Below are positions 1-8,424 of a stretch of DNA of 36,662 bases, in pieces. The notes beneath the pieces are model-generated. The model saw only the letters and a program-made list of their open reading frames with translations, was not told where the DNA came from and did no database searches. This DNA is from an uncultured Rhodospirillaceae bacterium (GTDB taxonomy: Bacteria > Pseudomonadota > Alphaproteobacteria > Rhodospirillales > Magnetospirillaceae): NCBI GenBank assembly GCA_903901915.1, contig CAIUSV010000078.1, forward strand, positions 1 through 36,662, written 5' to 3'. Positions within the stretch are counted from its first letter, which is position 1, and each line of letters opens with the position of its first letter. Made by a program: the position numbers and the translations under genes.

Positions 1-2
1 CC

Positions 3-83
3 AACGCCGTTATCGCGGTCGGGGCGGTGGTTTTGCAGCGATGGAGGCTGTCGCCATGCCAATCCATCTTCCGGTTGGGCTAG
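3..83 (+). CDS. Possible 3' end of an upstream membrane-protein gene (partial)
   Basis: One frame is open from the window edge and ends in TAG at 81-83. It encodes 26 residues: a short hydrophobic stretch (AVIAVGAVVL) followed by a basic tail. This is what the last transmembrane helix and cytoplasmic end of a polytopic protein, such as a flippase or polymerase, would look like. The other two forward frames are also open here but give less protein-like peptides, so the call is weak. The product cannot be named. Confidence 0.3.
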   Translation, partial: NAVIAVGAVVLQRWRLSPCQSIFRLG

Positions 84-367
84 AGTCGGGATATTCTGCC
101 GTCAATCAGGTGCGGATGGACCCCCCTATCTGGGAAATGTCGGGTTAATTCACATCCGCGTGGATATATCCGGCACTGGGATTCGCCGGTCTGGATGGGC
201 AATTGGCCGTGTACGATTCCTTTGGTACGGTTGTTTTACGGTTTGACGACAACGGGCGCCATGACGAGCTCAATCAAGATATTTGGAACCCACTGCGACG
301 GACCGCCACCGCAACGGAAGTGGTTGGAATATCCGGCTGGGGCGCATGAACCGGAACGGGCAGAGCG
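84..367. other. Intergenic stretch with no recognised gene
   Basis: No frame on either strand gives a convincing protein, and no tRNA-like or repeat structure was seen. The sequence is more AT-rich than the flanking coding DNA, as expected for a leader region of the glycosyltransferase gene starting at 368. A TTGACG hexamer at 243-248 has no good -10 partner at normal spacing, so no promoter is called. Confidence 0.5.
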
Positions 368-1591
368 GTGAAAGAAACACGCCAAGCCCCCCTCCTGCCT
401 CGCGGCGGAGTATGTTTCGTCGCCCCCTTCGCCTATTCGCTGTTCATCCCCTCCAGCAATGCCAAGTTCGGCGGTGCCGAGGTTCGCGCCAGCTATTGGG
501 CCCATGGGCTTGCCGAGGCAGTCAAGGGCCGGATCGGTGTCATGGTGATGAACCACGGCCAGCCGCAGCGGATGGGGGTCGGTCCGATCGAATTTCACAG
601 CTTCCTACCCGAGGACACGGAGTCCCGCAGTCTGGCGGCGAGGCGCCACGGTCTCCTGCGCTGGTGGTGGCAAAAGCGGGCCAAGAGGGCGCCTGCGGAG
701 GTGCGGGAGTTTTTCCTCGAACCCAATCGGTTGACCGCCTACATGGCGGCGCGGGCCGGCCTCTATGTCGGATTCGGCGTTAATGACTGGACCGCCGAAC
801 TGGCGGCGTTTTGCCGGACCGTGGGCCGGCCGCTGGTACTGTCGGTGGCCAGCGACGAGGATCTGTCCGACTCCTACAGGCCCGGCAACACCAGTCTCAA
901 CAGCTATTTCAGCCGGGCCGACCGCTGCCATTTCGCGCTGACACAGGCCAGCAGGCTTATCGTTCAGACACCCCGCCAGCAGGAAATGGCGCGGTCGCGC
1001 TTCGGTATCGAGGCGACAGTTATCGCCAATCCGTGCCCGGCCGACACCGCGCCGATTGTGGAGGCGTCGTCGCCGCCCCGGGTGGTGTGGATCGGCCGCG
1101 CCGACCGGGTGAAGCAACCGCAGCTGTTCGCCCGCCTCGCCACCGCGGTCCCCGACGCGACCTTCGAGATGGTGATGAACCCGTCCCTGGCTGAAATCGC
1201 CGAGGCCGTGAGGTCCGGGGCTCCGCCAAACCTTACCATCATAGACGCCTTGCCCCGCGCCAGCATCCGCGATTTCATGCGGGGCGCCACCGCCCTGGTG
1301 AACACGTCGGTGTTCGAGGGCTTTCCCAACACCTTCCTTGAGGCCTGGTCGCTCGGCATCCCGGTGGTATCGCTCGGTGCCGATCCCAATGGAGCGTTAG
1401 AGCAGCATGGTTGCGGCCTATGCGCCAGTGGCGATCCGGACGCCCTTATCGCCGGCCTCGGGCGTCTGCTGGCCGATCGGCCGTTTCGCGACGCCTGCGG
1501 CAGGCGGGCGCGCGACTATGTCGAAACCCACCATGGGATGGCGCCGGCCATTGCAGGTCTCATCGAGGTGATCGCCGCCACCCGCTGTTGA
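368..1591 (+). CDS. GT4-family glycosyltransferase
   Basis: A 407-residue cytoplasmic, GT-B-fold glycosyltransferase that would transfer a sugar from a nucleotide donor to a growing glycan. The N-terminal acceptor domain begins with VCFVAPFAYSLF near residue 15 and a glycine-rich FGGAEVR segment. The C-terminal donor domain carries VVWIGRADRVKQP near 239-251 and the GT4 E-x7-E motif, E317 and E325 in FEGFPNTFLEA. The start is GTG at 368; the Shine-Dalgarno sequence is poor, but the next usable start would cut into the first beta strand. It is clearly related to the oppositely oriented GT4 gene at 3701-5032, sharing the CFVAP-YSLF opening, the FGG-EV segment and the donor motif. Donor and acceptor are unknown. 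Confidence 0.85.
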   Translation: MKETRQAPLLPRGGVCFVAPFAYSLFIPSSNAKFGGAEVRASYWAHGLAEAVKGRIGVMVMNHGQPQRMGVGPIEFHSFLPEDTESRSLAARRHGLLRWWWQKRAKRAPAEVREFFLEPNRLTAYMAARAGLYVGFGVNDWTAELAAFCRTVGRPLVLSVASDEDLSDSYRPGNTSLNSYFSRADRCHFALTQASRLIVQTPRQQEMARSRFGIEATVIANPCPADTAPIVEASSPPRVVWIGRADRVKQPQLFARLATAVPDATFEMVMNPSLAEIAEAVRSGAPPNLTIIDALPRASIRDFMRGATALVNTSVFEGFPNTFLEAWSLGIPVVSLGADPNGALEQHGCGLCASGDPDALIAGLGRLLADRPFRDACGRRARDYVETHHGMAPAIAGLIEVIAATRC

Positions 1592-2038
1592 CCTCATGCC
1601 AAGCTGCATTGATCAGAACCCATGGGCCCACCGGCGACGGCCGATGGAGATGATGGTCCAAAAAGGTATCCCCCCGGTGACGGCCGCTTGTTCGAGCGGC
1701 CCTTGATCTGAGATTCTGCCAGCCTGATTGGCGTTGGTGGTGGCGGATGTGTCCACAAATCCGGTTATGGACAGAAGTTCGGTGGTTCGACGCCAGAACC
1801 GGTCGTGGCCGGAACCGCTGAAACGGGAGGCGACGGGTATGTCCGCCATCCTTGCTCCGCCGGGCCAGAGCCCGCAAATCATCACCGCAAAAGTCATCTC
1901 GAAGCCCAATCGCAGCCGCCATGGAAGCCCCCTCGCTGTTTTCCATGTTGATGGGATGGACGGCCCCCGACCAGACGGCATCGCAATGTGCCAGGATGGT
2001 GCTGTCAGGCAACCTATCGACGAACAGGAGCCGTTCTC
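1592..2038. other. Left non-coding flank of the IS110-family element
   Basis: About 450 bases separate the glycosyltransferase stop from the transposase start. No protein is recognisable; open frames on both strands look incidental. A perfect stem of 7 bp (GGCCGCT, 1682-1688, with AGCGGCC, 1695-1701) has no following T-run. A candidate element end, GGCGGATGTGTCCAC at 1742-1756, partly matches in inverted orientation a site at 3311-3334 beyond the transposase. The long untranslated left end would fit an IS110-family element, some of which carry their guide (bridge) RNA there. The exact left boundary cannot be fixed by eye. Confidence 0.45.
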
Positions 2039-3334
2039 ATGCAGGTTACAACGATTGGCCTCGACATCGCCAAGAACGTCTTTCAGATCCACGGGGTGGA
2101 TAGTGACGGACGGGTGGTTCTTCGCAAGAAGGTCCGGCGCGATAAACTTCTCACCGTGTTTGGCGCTTTGCCCGGCTGCCTTGTCGGCATGGAAGCCTGC
2201 GCCACATCCCATCATTGGGCTCGCGAGTTGGAGAGATTGGGCCATCAAGTCAAGCTGATGCCCCCGGCTTACGTCAAGGCCTATGTGAAGCGGAACAAGA
2301 ACGACGCGGCCGACGCCGAGGCAATCTGCGAGGCCGTCACCCGCCCAAACATGCGCTTCGTGGCGATCAAGTCGGCCAACGCACAAAGCATCCTCATGCT
2401 GCATCGGGCGCGTCAGCTTCTGGTCCGGCAAAGAACCGCCCAGGTAAGCGCGCTGCGTGCGCACCTTGCGGAATATGGGATCATCGCTCCCAAGGGGAGA
2501 GCCCATGTCCGCGACCTGATCAAGGTCCTGGGCCAACAGGATGCCCCGCTTCCGGAACTGGCGCGACAGACCCTGTTGCTGATTGCCGAGATGATCGATG
2601 GGCTCAGCCAGCAGATCCGCAGGATCGAGATGGAACTGCTGGCCTGGCATCGGACGCATCCCGTCTGCCAGAGACTGGAAACCATCCCTGGAATCGGCTT
2701 CATCACCGCCACGGCCCTGGTCGCCACGATCAATGACGCCACCGTCTTCCGATCCGGCCGCCAATTCGCCGCCTGGCTGGGCTTGGTGCCCAAGCAGAAC
2801 TCGTCCGGCGGCAAGGAACGAATGGGCGGTATATCGAAAATGGGAGACCGCTATCTGCGCCATCTCCTGGTCGTCGGCGCAACCGCCGTCGTCCGCTACA
2901 CCCGGCGAAAAGCCACCACCGTCAGCAGATGGGCCAGCCAACTGCTGGAGCGCAAACCCGCTCGCCTCGTCACGGTGGCGGTCGCCAACAAGGTCGCCCG
3001 GATCGTCTGGGCCGTCATGACACAGGACGAGACCTACCGCCTGGAACCCGTCGGCGCATGACGCCGCAACGACAGGCGTAACCAGTTTGGGCAGGAGAGA
3101 GCGACATCCCTGATGATGACCAGGTCAAGCCGGGGATCGGGACAACCCGCCTGATTCAACGCGCACAGCAGCGCGGCATTTTGATTGGGAACCGATCCAC
3201 CGACACCATCATGGCCAGCGGCCTGCAAGCCGCGTCTCGTAGGCCGGACACATGAATGAACCTGACCAGAGCATCATCGACTGTCGGAAACTCCTTGCCC
3301 AACGGGGGCCGTCCACACATGAATCAGATCCGCC
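1742..3334 (+). mobile_element. IS110-family insertion sequence (boundaries approximate)
   Basis: One complete IS110-family transposase gene (2039-3061) lies in about 300 bases of left and 270 bases of right non-coding DNA. The limits given are the outer edges of a partial inverted match: GGCGGATGTGTCCAC at 1742-1756 against the complement of 3311-3334, sharing GGCGGAT and an ATGTGTxxAC block. Elements of this family move as circles and usually make no target duplication, so the lack of obvious direct repeats is not informative. The element sits between two convergent, related GT4 genes and interrupts neither. True ends could lie tens of bases either side. Confidence 0.55.
2039..3061 (+). CDS. 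IS110-family transposase (DEDD recombinase)
   Basis: A 340-residue recombinase that catalyses excision and insertion of its own element. The N-terminal RuvC-like DEDD domain starts TTIGLDIAKNVFQ with D9, followed by E52 and the NDAADAEAI segment with D89 and D92. The C-terminal Transposase_20 domain holds PGIGFITATAL (217-227), the serine-bearing NSSGGK (254-259) and the typical ISKMGDRYLRHLL. Length is normal for the family and the gene is intact. The ATG at 2039 is preferred over an upstream ATG at 1988 because an AGGAG lies 8 bases before it and homologues begin MQVTTIGLD. Placement in the IS110 or IS1111 subgroup is not settled from the protein alone. Confidence 0.93.
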   Translation: MQVTTIGLDIAKNVFQIHGVDSDGRVVLRKKVRRDKLLTVFGALPGCLVGMEACATSHHWARELERLGHQVKLMPPAYVKAYVKRNKNDAADAEAICEAVTRPNMRFVAIKSANAQSILMLHRARQLLVRQRTAQVSALRAHLAEYGIIAPKGRAHVRDLIKVLGQQDAPLPELARQTLLLIAEMIDGLSQQIRRIEMELLAWHRTHPVCQRLETIPGIGFITATALVATINDATVFRSGRQFAAWLGLVPKQNSSGGKERMGGISKMGDRYLRHLLVVGATAVVRYTRRKATTVSRWASQLLERKPARLVTVAVANKVARIVWAVMTQDETYRLEPVGA

Positions 3335-3700
3335 GTTATCTGGAAAGCCCCTTCGTGAGTCCGATTCACCGGGACTTGGTATTAAGCCGCGTGGAGTCGG
3401 TTCGCTCCCCCTCCTCAAAGGAGGTCCATAAGCGCTATCTCGGCTGTCGTCGGCATGCAGTCCACCGCCGTCCGAGTGCGCCCCGCCCACCGCGACACCT
3501 TGCTCTCCGAGCCCAGACCGGAAGAATGATTCATGGTCGAGCGGCTCGAGGATGAGGCCGAACCGACCAAATAACGGGTTCCTCATCACCGATGAGGAGT
3601 CTGATTCCCCCCTCCGGACCACGCGCCGCCCCGATCCGCCAAGTGCCTGCCGGACCCGGAGACAACCATCAAAGCTGGAGTGGCCTGCGGCGGCATTTGC
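3062..3700. other. Right flank of the IS110 element and adjoining gene-free DNA
   Basis: This 640-base stretch has no recognisable gene. The first 270 bases probably belong to the IS110 element. They contain a small stem (GCGGC 3218-3222 with GCCGC 3229-3233) and could hold a structured RNA. Beyond 3340 lie two tight hairpins without T-runs: CCTCCT (3410-3415) with AGGAGG (3419-3424), and CCTCATC (3581-3587) with GATGAGG (3591-3597). Similar 12-13 base words, GAGTCCGATTCAC near 3357 and GAGTCTGATTCCC near 3597, occur about 240 bases apart and may be ends of a second decayed element. That is inference. Confidence 0.4.
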
Positions 3701-5032
3701 CTACCGGCCCAACACCTCGACGACCTGATCGATGATAACGTCGATGGCATGGTGGCGCGCCACGTAATCACGGGCCGAGGCCGAAGCGGTTTCCCACGCC
3801 GTTTTATCCGAGGCCAGATGACGAATGGCAGCGATCATCGCATCCATATCCCCGCCAAGCGCACGGCCACAGCCCCAGGTATCGATGACCCGACTCGGAT
3901 CGACCGCGAGCGACACCACCGGTGTTCCGGCCCGAAATGCCTCGAGAAACGCGTTGGAGAACCCCTCGAAGCGGGAGGTATTTACCAATAGAATACTCCG
4001 TTCCATGGCGGCGGGCACTTCGGAACGAGCGATCATCTCCACGATCTCGACGTTATCGGGCCGTTCTTCGACCAATCGGGCCTGGACCTCGGGCCGGTTG
4101 GGATTGATCACCATTTTGAATTTCAGATCGGGGCAGGCCCTTGCGATGTCATAGACCAGCAATGGCCGCTTCACCATATCGGCCTTGCCAATCCACAAGA
4201 TGGTGTCGCGCTCGCCCATCGGCCGCTCGGGATTGGGCTGAACCGAAAGATCGATGGGGTTGAGGATGATGGTGCCGTCCTGGCCGAAATGCTTCCAGGC
4301 TGCCTCCTTCTGCCTATCGTTCTGCACCACGACGTGATCGGCGCTGATCAAACTGAAGTGGCAGTGGCCGGCACGGCAACCGTAATAGTTCCTAGCCATC
4401 GAACGCGGTACATAGGAGTCGTCGAAGTCGGAATCGCTGGCCCCGAACAGAACGAATTTCCGTCCCCGCAATCGGCAGGACGCCGCGAGTTCCGCCATCA
4501 GCTCGCTGGCCCCGAAGCCGATATAGACGTCGGCATCGATCAGACGATAGGTCTCGACCCGGTTGGGAAACCGGTAGTAGGCGCTCCGGCCTTCCAGCCA
4601 CACACGATGATAGGTCAACCAGTCACGAAGGATCTCGCCCGACGTCCGCAATGCCCTGACGCAGTCGATGAAGCCCTGAATTGCCATGATGGCATGATAG
4701 AGTGGCTTGGTCAGCGGCTTTTGTCCCAACGCCACCACCCGCCCAGCGGAGGTGCTGACGCTGCGTCGCAACATCGAGGGCACCAGGAAATCGACCGGAT
4801 GCGGAAATATCCTCGAACGCTTGGAGGGCAGGTACTTGAGCACCCTTACCCCGGAAAAGTTCCGGGGACTAGGCTGGTCATGGTCGAATACCACGAAACT
4901 AACATCGTATCCGTTCCGCCGAGCCAGACCGGTGGCCAGCAGATGGGCCTGGACCTCGATACCGCCGAACGGATAGTGCTGCGACGGATCGAACAGCGAA
5001 TAGGAATAGGGGGCGACGAAACAGACCTTCAT
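3701..5032 (-). CDS. GT4-family glycosyltransferase
   Basis: A 443-residue GT-B-fold glycosyltransferase, second of two related GT4 proteins here. It opens MKVCFVAPYSYSLF with FGGIEVQ soon after (acceptor domain). The donor domain has ILWIGKADMVKRP and the E-x7-E motif at E356 and E364 in FEGFSNAFLEA. The ATG at 5032 is chosen over an in-frame start at 5074 because it sits in an ATGA overlap with the stop of the galE-like gene, implying translational coupling, and because the paralogue opens the same way. The two genes form a unit in which the epimerase could supply a UDP-sugar used by this enzyme (inference). The specific sugar is unknown. Confidence 0.87.
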   Translation of the reverse strand: MKVCFVAPYSYSLFDPSQHYPFGGIEVQAHLLATGLARRNGYDVSFVVFDHDQPSPRNFSGVRVLKYLPSKRSRIFPHPVDFLVPSMLRRSVSTSAGRVVALGQKPLTKPLYHAIMAIQGFIDCVRALRTSGEILRDWLTYHRVWLEGRSAYYRFPNRVETYRLIDADVYIGFGASELMAELAASCRLRGRKFVLFGASDSDFDDSYVPRSMARNYYGCRAGHCHFSLISADHVVVQNDRQKEAAWKHFGQDGTIILNPIDLSVQPNPERPMGERDTILWIGKADMVKRPLLVYDIARACPDLKFKMVINPNRPEVQARLVEERPDNVEIVEMIARSEVPAAMERSILLVNTSRFEGFSNAFLEAFRAGTPVVSLAVDPSRVIDTWGCGRALGGDMDAMIAAIRHLASDKTAWETASASARDYVARHHAIDVIIDQVVEVLGR

Positions 5033-6030
5033 ATCGTTCGTTCCGACTGGGCGTTTGCCCGCCGCCGCTCCCATTCCAGCGACGTACGGATGATGTGATC
5101 GAGATCATCGTGGCTCGGCCGCCAGGCAAGAACCCGGCCAATCGCAACGACATCCGCCACCACTGCGGCAACGTCGCCGGGACGCCGCATGCCCACCGTT
5201 ACCGGCAGCTTGCCCCCGATGACCCGCTCCGCCGCGGCAATCACCTGTCTGACGGAAAAACCACGACCATAACCGCAATTCAGCGTGACACTTTCGCCGC
5301 CGCCGTCAAGATGACGCACCGCCGCCACATGGGCGGCGGCCAAATCGCTGACATGGATGAAATCGCGGATGCAACTGCCGTCCGGGGTGGAATAGTCGGC
5401 CCCGAGGATCTCCATGGACGGCCGCAACCCCAAGGCGGTCTGGCACACCACCCGGATCAGATGGGTAGTGGTGGGGGCGATCTGACCACTACGCCCGGCG
5501 GGATCGGCCCCGGCGACATTGAAATAGCGCAAGATCGCGTGGCGAAGGCTGGAGGCTCGGGAGAAATCACGCAATACCTGCTCGACCATCAGTTTTGAAT
5601 GGCCGTACGGAGTGAGCGGCACCGTCGGCGCCATCTCGTCCACCGGTAGGTTTGGGGGAAGACCATAAACGGCAGCGGTGGACGAGAACACGAACGAGGT
5701 CACGCCGGCCTGGCGACAGGCATCCAGCAAGACAATGGAATTGGCGACGTTGTTGCGATAGTACTCGATCGGTCGCATCACCGAGTCCGGGACAACGATA
5801 CTGCCGGCGAAATGCAACACACCGGTTATGCCATGCTTGCGAAGCAAGCCCGTCACCAAGGCTTCGTCTTCGACCTTACCTTCGACGAATTCGGCTGCGG
5901 CCGGCACCACCGCCCTGTCCCCGGTCGAAAGATCGTCCAGAACAACAGGCAGGTACCCCTGATCCAGCAAGGCATAGGCAACATGGCTACCAATATAGCC
6001 GGCGCCACCGGTCACCAGCACCGCTCTCAT
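5029..6030 (-). CDS. galE: UDP-glucose 4-epimerase-like (extended SDR)
   Basis: A 333-residue cytoplasmic NAD-dependent epimerase of the GalE type, which interconverts UDP-glucose and UDP-galactose or their N-acetyl forms. The sequence shows the cofactor loop GGAGYIG (8-14), the FSSTAAVYG strand (115-123) with T118 in the place of the usual serine, and the YxxxK pair Y142 and K146 in YGHSK. Length matches GalE (about 330-340). A strong GGGGGAG lies 7 bases before the ATG. It is the first gene of a two-gene unit and overlaps the following GT4 gene by four bases. Substrate choice between Glc/Gal and GlcNAc/GalNAc cannot be read from the sequence. Confidence 0.88.
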   Translation of the reverse strand: MRAVLVTGGAGYIGSHVAYALLDQGYLPVVLDDLSTGDRAVVPAAAEFVEGKVEDEALVTGLLRKHGITGVLHFAGSIVVPDSVMRPIEYYRNNVANSIVLLDACRQAGVTSFVFSSTAAVYGLPPNLPVDEMAPTVPLTPYGHSKLMVEQVLRDFSRASSLRHAILRYFNVAGADPAGRSGQIAPTTTHLIRVVCQTALGLRPSMEILGADYSTPDGSCIRDFIHVSDLAAAHVAAVRHLDGGGESVTLNCGYGRGFSVRQVIAAAERVIGGKLPVTVGMRRPGDVAAVVADVVAIGRVLAWRPSHDDLDHIIRTSLEWERRRANAQSERTI

Positions 6031-6162
6031 ATCGCTCCCCCGCTCGTCGCCAAACTCTCATGTCCCGGGAGGTGCATGCCGACATCCGTTACCGATCATG
6101 GGAGCCGACCGAGCGCTGTTGCGCCATGACCATCTCTTGCCCGACGGAATCGTCCACAGCTG

Positions 6163-6191
6163 GTGGTAGTTAATTCAAGGCTACGTGTCAA
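6163..6191 (-). promoter_or_regulatory. Candidate promoter for galE and the GT4 gene
   Basis: On the minus strand a perfect TTGACA (6186-6191) is followed after 17 bases by TACCAC (6163-6168). The -10 element is weak (3 of 6 matches to TATAAT). It lies about 135 bases before the galE ATG in a gene-free stretch (6031-6287), where no other feature was seen. Confidence 0.3.
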
Positions 6192-6287
6192 GGAAACCCC
6201 GAGCGACGCGTCCGAAAGGAGTTGGTCGCCCCGAAAGCAGGCGATACACCGCCCCGCTTCCGCTCATCCCCCGCTGCTGTCAACCTA

Positions 6288-6475
6288 ATGACTTCCGCGC
6301 GCGGGGCACTCATCATCGGTGTTTCCGGCCAGGGACGGAGGCCATCTCGCCCGCCACCTGTACGACGCTGGCGATGAGGTGATGGGAACCCGCCGTATTG
6401 CCGACGCGGATCCTGCCGATCCGGTCCGTCCGGGAAGCGTTGACCGGGTTCAATTTCGGCCTGCGACGGCGTCGC
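6288..6475 (+). pseudogene. GDP-mannose 4,6-dehydratase 5' fragment, frameshifted
   Basis: From ATG at 6288 the reading MTSARGALIIGVSGQ has the opening of the GMD family (ALITG-TGQDG). After CAG at 6330-6332 the frame breaks. Dropping one G from the GGG at 6332-6334 restores DGGHLARHLYDAGDEVMGTRR, the expected next segment, and the weaker match VDRVQF near 6440. Homology fades by about 6475, just before the end of the opposing radical SAM gene at 6500. An intact enzyme would be about 320-370 residues, so this is a truncated remnant of roughly 60 codons. GMD makes the substrate of GDP-fucose synthase, and such a gene lies at 9583-10536. The family call rests on the cofactor-binding region only. 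Confidence 0.65.
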
Positions 6476-6499
6476 CGAGGCAGCGCCGTCGAGGCCTCC

Positions 6500-8143
6500 C
6501 TACGCGCTGCGGCGAAACTCCTCGTTGGAGAGCAGGCGTCGCTTGATCTCGGCCTTCTTGGCCTTGTATTCGGACGATTCCGGATGGGTGAGGCCGTCGC
6601 GGACGACCTGGACGCTATGCCGCCACAACTCCTTGATCGCGCGCCCGGCGAATTGGGCCATGCGAGGGGCATTGCGGATCGCGGCGAAACCGCCGAGGAA
6701 CTGCGCCTTGAAGCTGACCATGGCCAATTGGAAGCGGACATAGTGTATGAGGGCTTCCCGCGATGAAAAGTCGGAAAGATTGATGTCGGTCCCGGAATGG
6801 CGAATGTGCGTCCGCATGCGCTCTTCCCCGGCCTGTTCACCGGGGTCCAGCCAGGACATATAGGCATCCATATCCGAGATCATGCCCATTTCGATCACCA
6901 GATCGAAGATTGGCGACGTCGGCATGACGACCAGGATGGAATAATTGTACCCGGACGTCATCCGATAGGGGACCTTCCTGTCGGCGAAGTCCTTTTTCTG
7001 CCAATGGAATATCCGTTCAAGTTCCAGCAGGAACCCGGCGGTTTCCTTTACGGTGGCCTTGCTTTCCCCCGGCATGCCGAACAGAAAGTTTCCGTAGATT
7101 ATCTGCCCGGATTCGGCGGCCAGACGGGCATGGGCAAGGACGTCCTTGGCCTTGGACTTCTTGCGCATCATATCGAGAATATACTGGCTGCCGGATTCCC
7201 AACCGAAGGTCATCACGATATTGCCGTGATCGGCCAGCTTTCTCAGGGATTCCCGCGTACCGAAGGTCGGCCTGTACTGGCCGACCATGCGGAATGTCGA
7301 TCCGCGCTTGGTATATTGGTTACAATATTCTTCGACATCGCGTTCGGACAGCAGGAAGTTGGTGTCCTGGCTGATGAAGTTCTTTATGCCGAACCGCTTT
7401 ATAAGAAAGTCCATTTCATCGAATGCCCGTTCCCACAGCTTGCGATGAAATATCTGCCCTTCCATGAACCCGCAGAACGTACAGGCGAACGGGCACCCGC
7501 GCGAGACGAGGATCGGGAACGGCGCCGGGACCGGCTCCTCCTCGCGATCGCTGCGGCCATACCCCTTGTGGCTTACCGACTCCACCAGCTCCTTGATCTC
7601 TTTCTCGAAATATTCGTAGGCCGGCAGCGGACTGTTCTGGTAGTCCTCTTTCAACATGATCGGGCGCGGGGGATTGACGATGCGGCTGCGGTCCGGCCCC
7701 CGCCAACTGATGCCGCGGATATGGGCGAAATCACGCCCCTGGTCGAGGGCGTCGAGAATTTCGGCCAAGATCAGATGGCCATCGGCGGAGGTCACCGCCA
7801 CATCGACCTCGGTATGATCGAACAAGGCGTCATCGGAGCGCGAGAGCAGGCCGCCGACCAGAATGACGGCATCGGGATGGCGTTGCCGGATCGCCCGCGC
7901 GATCTCCTTGGTCGTTTTATAGCCTTCCGACCATGCGCTGATCCCGTAGACCTTGGCATCGCACCGGCCCAGGAATTCCAGCAGGGCGGATTTCGAGAGC
8001 TTGTTCAGGTGGGTGTCGACGACATCGAACGTGTGCCTGGTGCCTTCCAGTTGCCGCACGAGAATCGGCAAAGCCAAGGGAAGCCGGTAAATCTTACCAT
8101 CCTCGCTCTTCGGCTCTACGACTCCAACTAACTGAATGTGCAT
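6500..8143 (-). CDS. B12-binding-type radical SAM enzyme
   Basis: A 547-residue protein with the layout of class B radical SAM enzymes: an N-terminal Rossmann-like cobalamin-binding-type domain (about 1-150), a radical SAM core, and a roughly 130-residue C-terminal extension. The cluster ligands are C217, C221 and C224 in RGCPFACTFCGF. The usual DxHxxG cobalamin motif is not obvious; DTHLNKL sits near its expected place, so cofactor use is uncertain. The ATG at 8143 is preferred over TTG at 8164 because it has a purine-rich upstream sequence and starts at the first strand. The gene stands alone, ending against the dehydratase fragment and divergent from an SGNH hydrolase gene. Relatives methylate or rearrange unactivated carbons; the substrate here is unknown. 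Confidence 0.85.
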   Translation of the reverse strand: MHIQLVGVVEPKSEDGKIYRLPLALPILVRQLEGTRHTFDVVDTHLNKLSKSALLEFLGRCDAKVYGISAWSEGYKTTKEIARAIRQRHPDAVILVGGLLSRSDDALFDHTEVDVAVTSADGHLILAEILDALDQGRDFAHIRGISWRGPDRSRIVNPPRPIMLKEDYQNSPLPAYEYFEKEIKELVESVSHKGYGRSDREEEPVPAPFPILVSRGCPFACTFCGFMEGQIFHRKLWERAFDEMDFLIKRFGIKNFISQDTNFLLSERDVEEYCNQYTKRGSTFRMVGQYRPTFGTRESLRKLADHGNIVMTFGWESGSQYILDMMRKKSKAKDVLAHARLAAESGQIIYGNFLFGMPGESKATVKETAGFLLELERIFHWQKKDFADRKVPYRMTSGYNYSILVVMPTSPIFDLVIEMGMISDMDAYMSWLDPGEQAGEERMRTHIRHSGTDINLSDFSSREALIHYVRFQLAMVSFKAQFLGGFAAIRNAPRMAQFAGRAIKELWRHSVQVVRDGLTHPESSEYKAKKAEIKRRLLSNEEFRRSA

Positions 8144-8424
8144 TGCGCCTGTTTCCAATGACAAGAATGGGGTGGCGGTCCGGCCGGCGAAAAACTATCT
8201 TCCGAGGCTGGCCGAACGGGGCATCCACCCACGAGCGGCGGAAATGTAGCTTATTTCGCGAACGTTTTACCAGTCCGGCGGCGGCGGCGGACCGCCATGT
8301 GGTCATCGGCGTTTTCGGACGTTATCGTTTGCGCTACCATGCCGCCGCGTCCGGCCCAAGGCCGTTCATCCACGAAATCCGCCCGGCCGCCCCAGGGCGC
8401 GGCGGATAGGTTCGCAGGACTTTC

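Noticed and set aside
1682-1701. Perfect 7-bp hairpin after the first glycosyltransferase as a terminator
   Set aside because: No T-run follows on the plus strand, and it lies 90 bases past the stop, so it is better treated as possible IS or leader structure.
1613-2941. 442-codon minus-strand open frame over the IS element
   Set aside because: Antisense to the intact IS110 transposase. The translated peptide has no recognisable domain.
6797-8131. 444-codon plus-strand open frame
   Set aside because: Antisense to the radical SAM gene with its CxxxCxxC motif; an artefact of GC-rich third positions.
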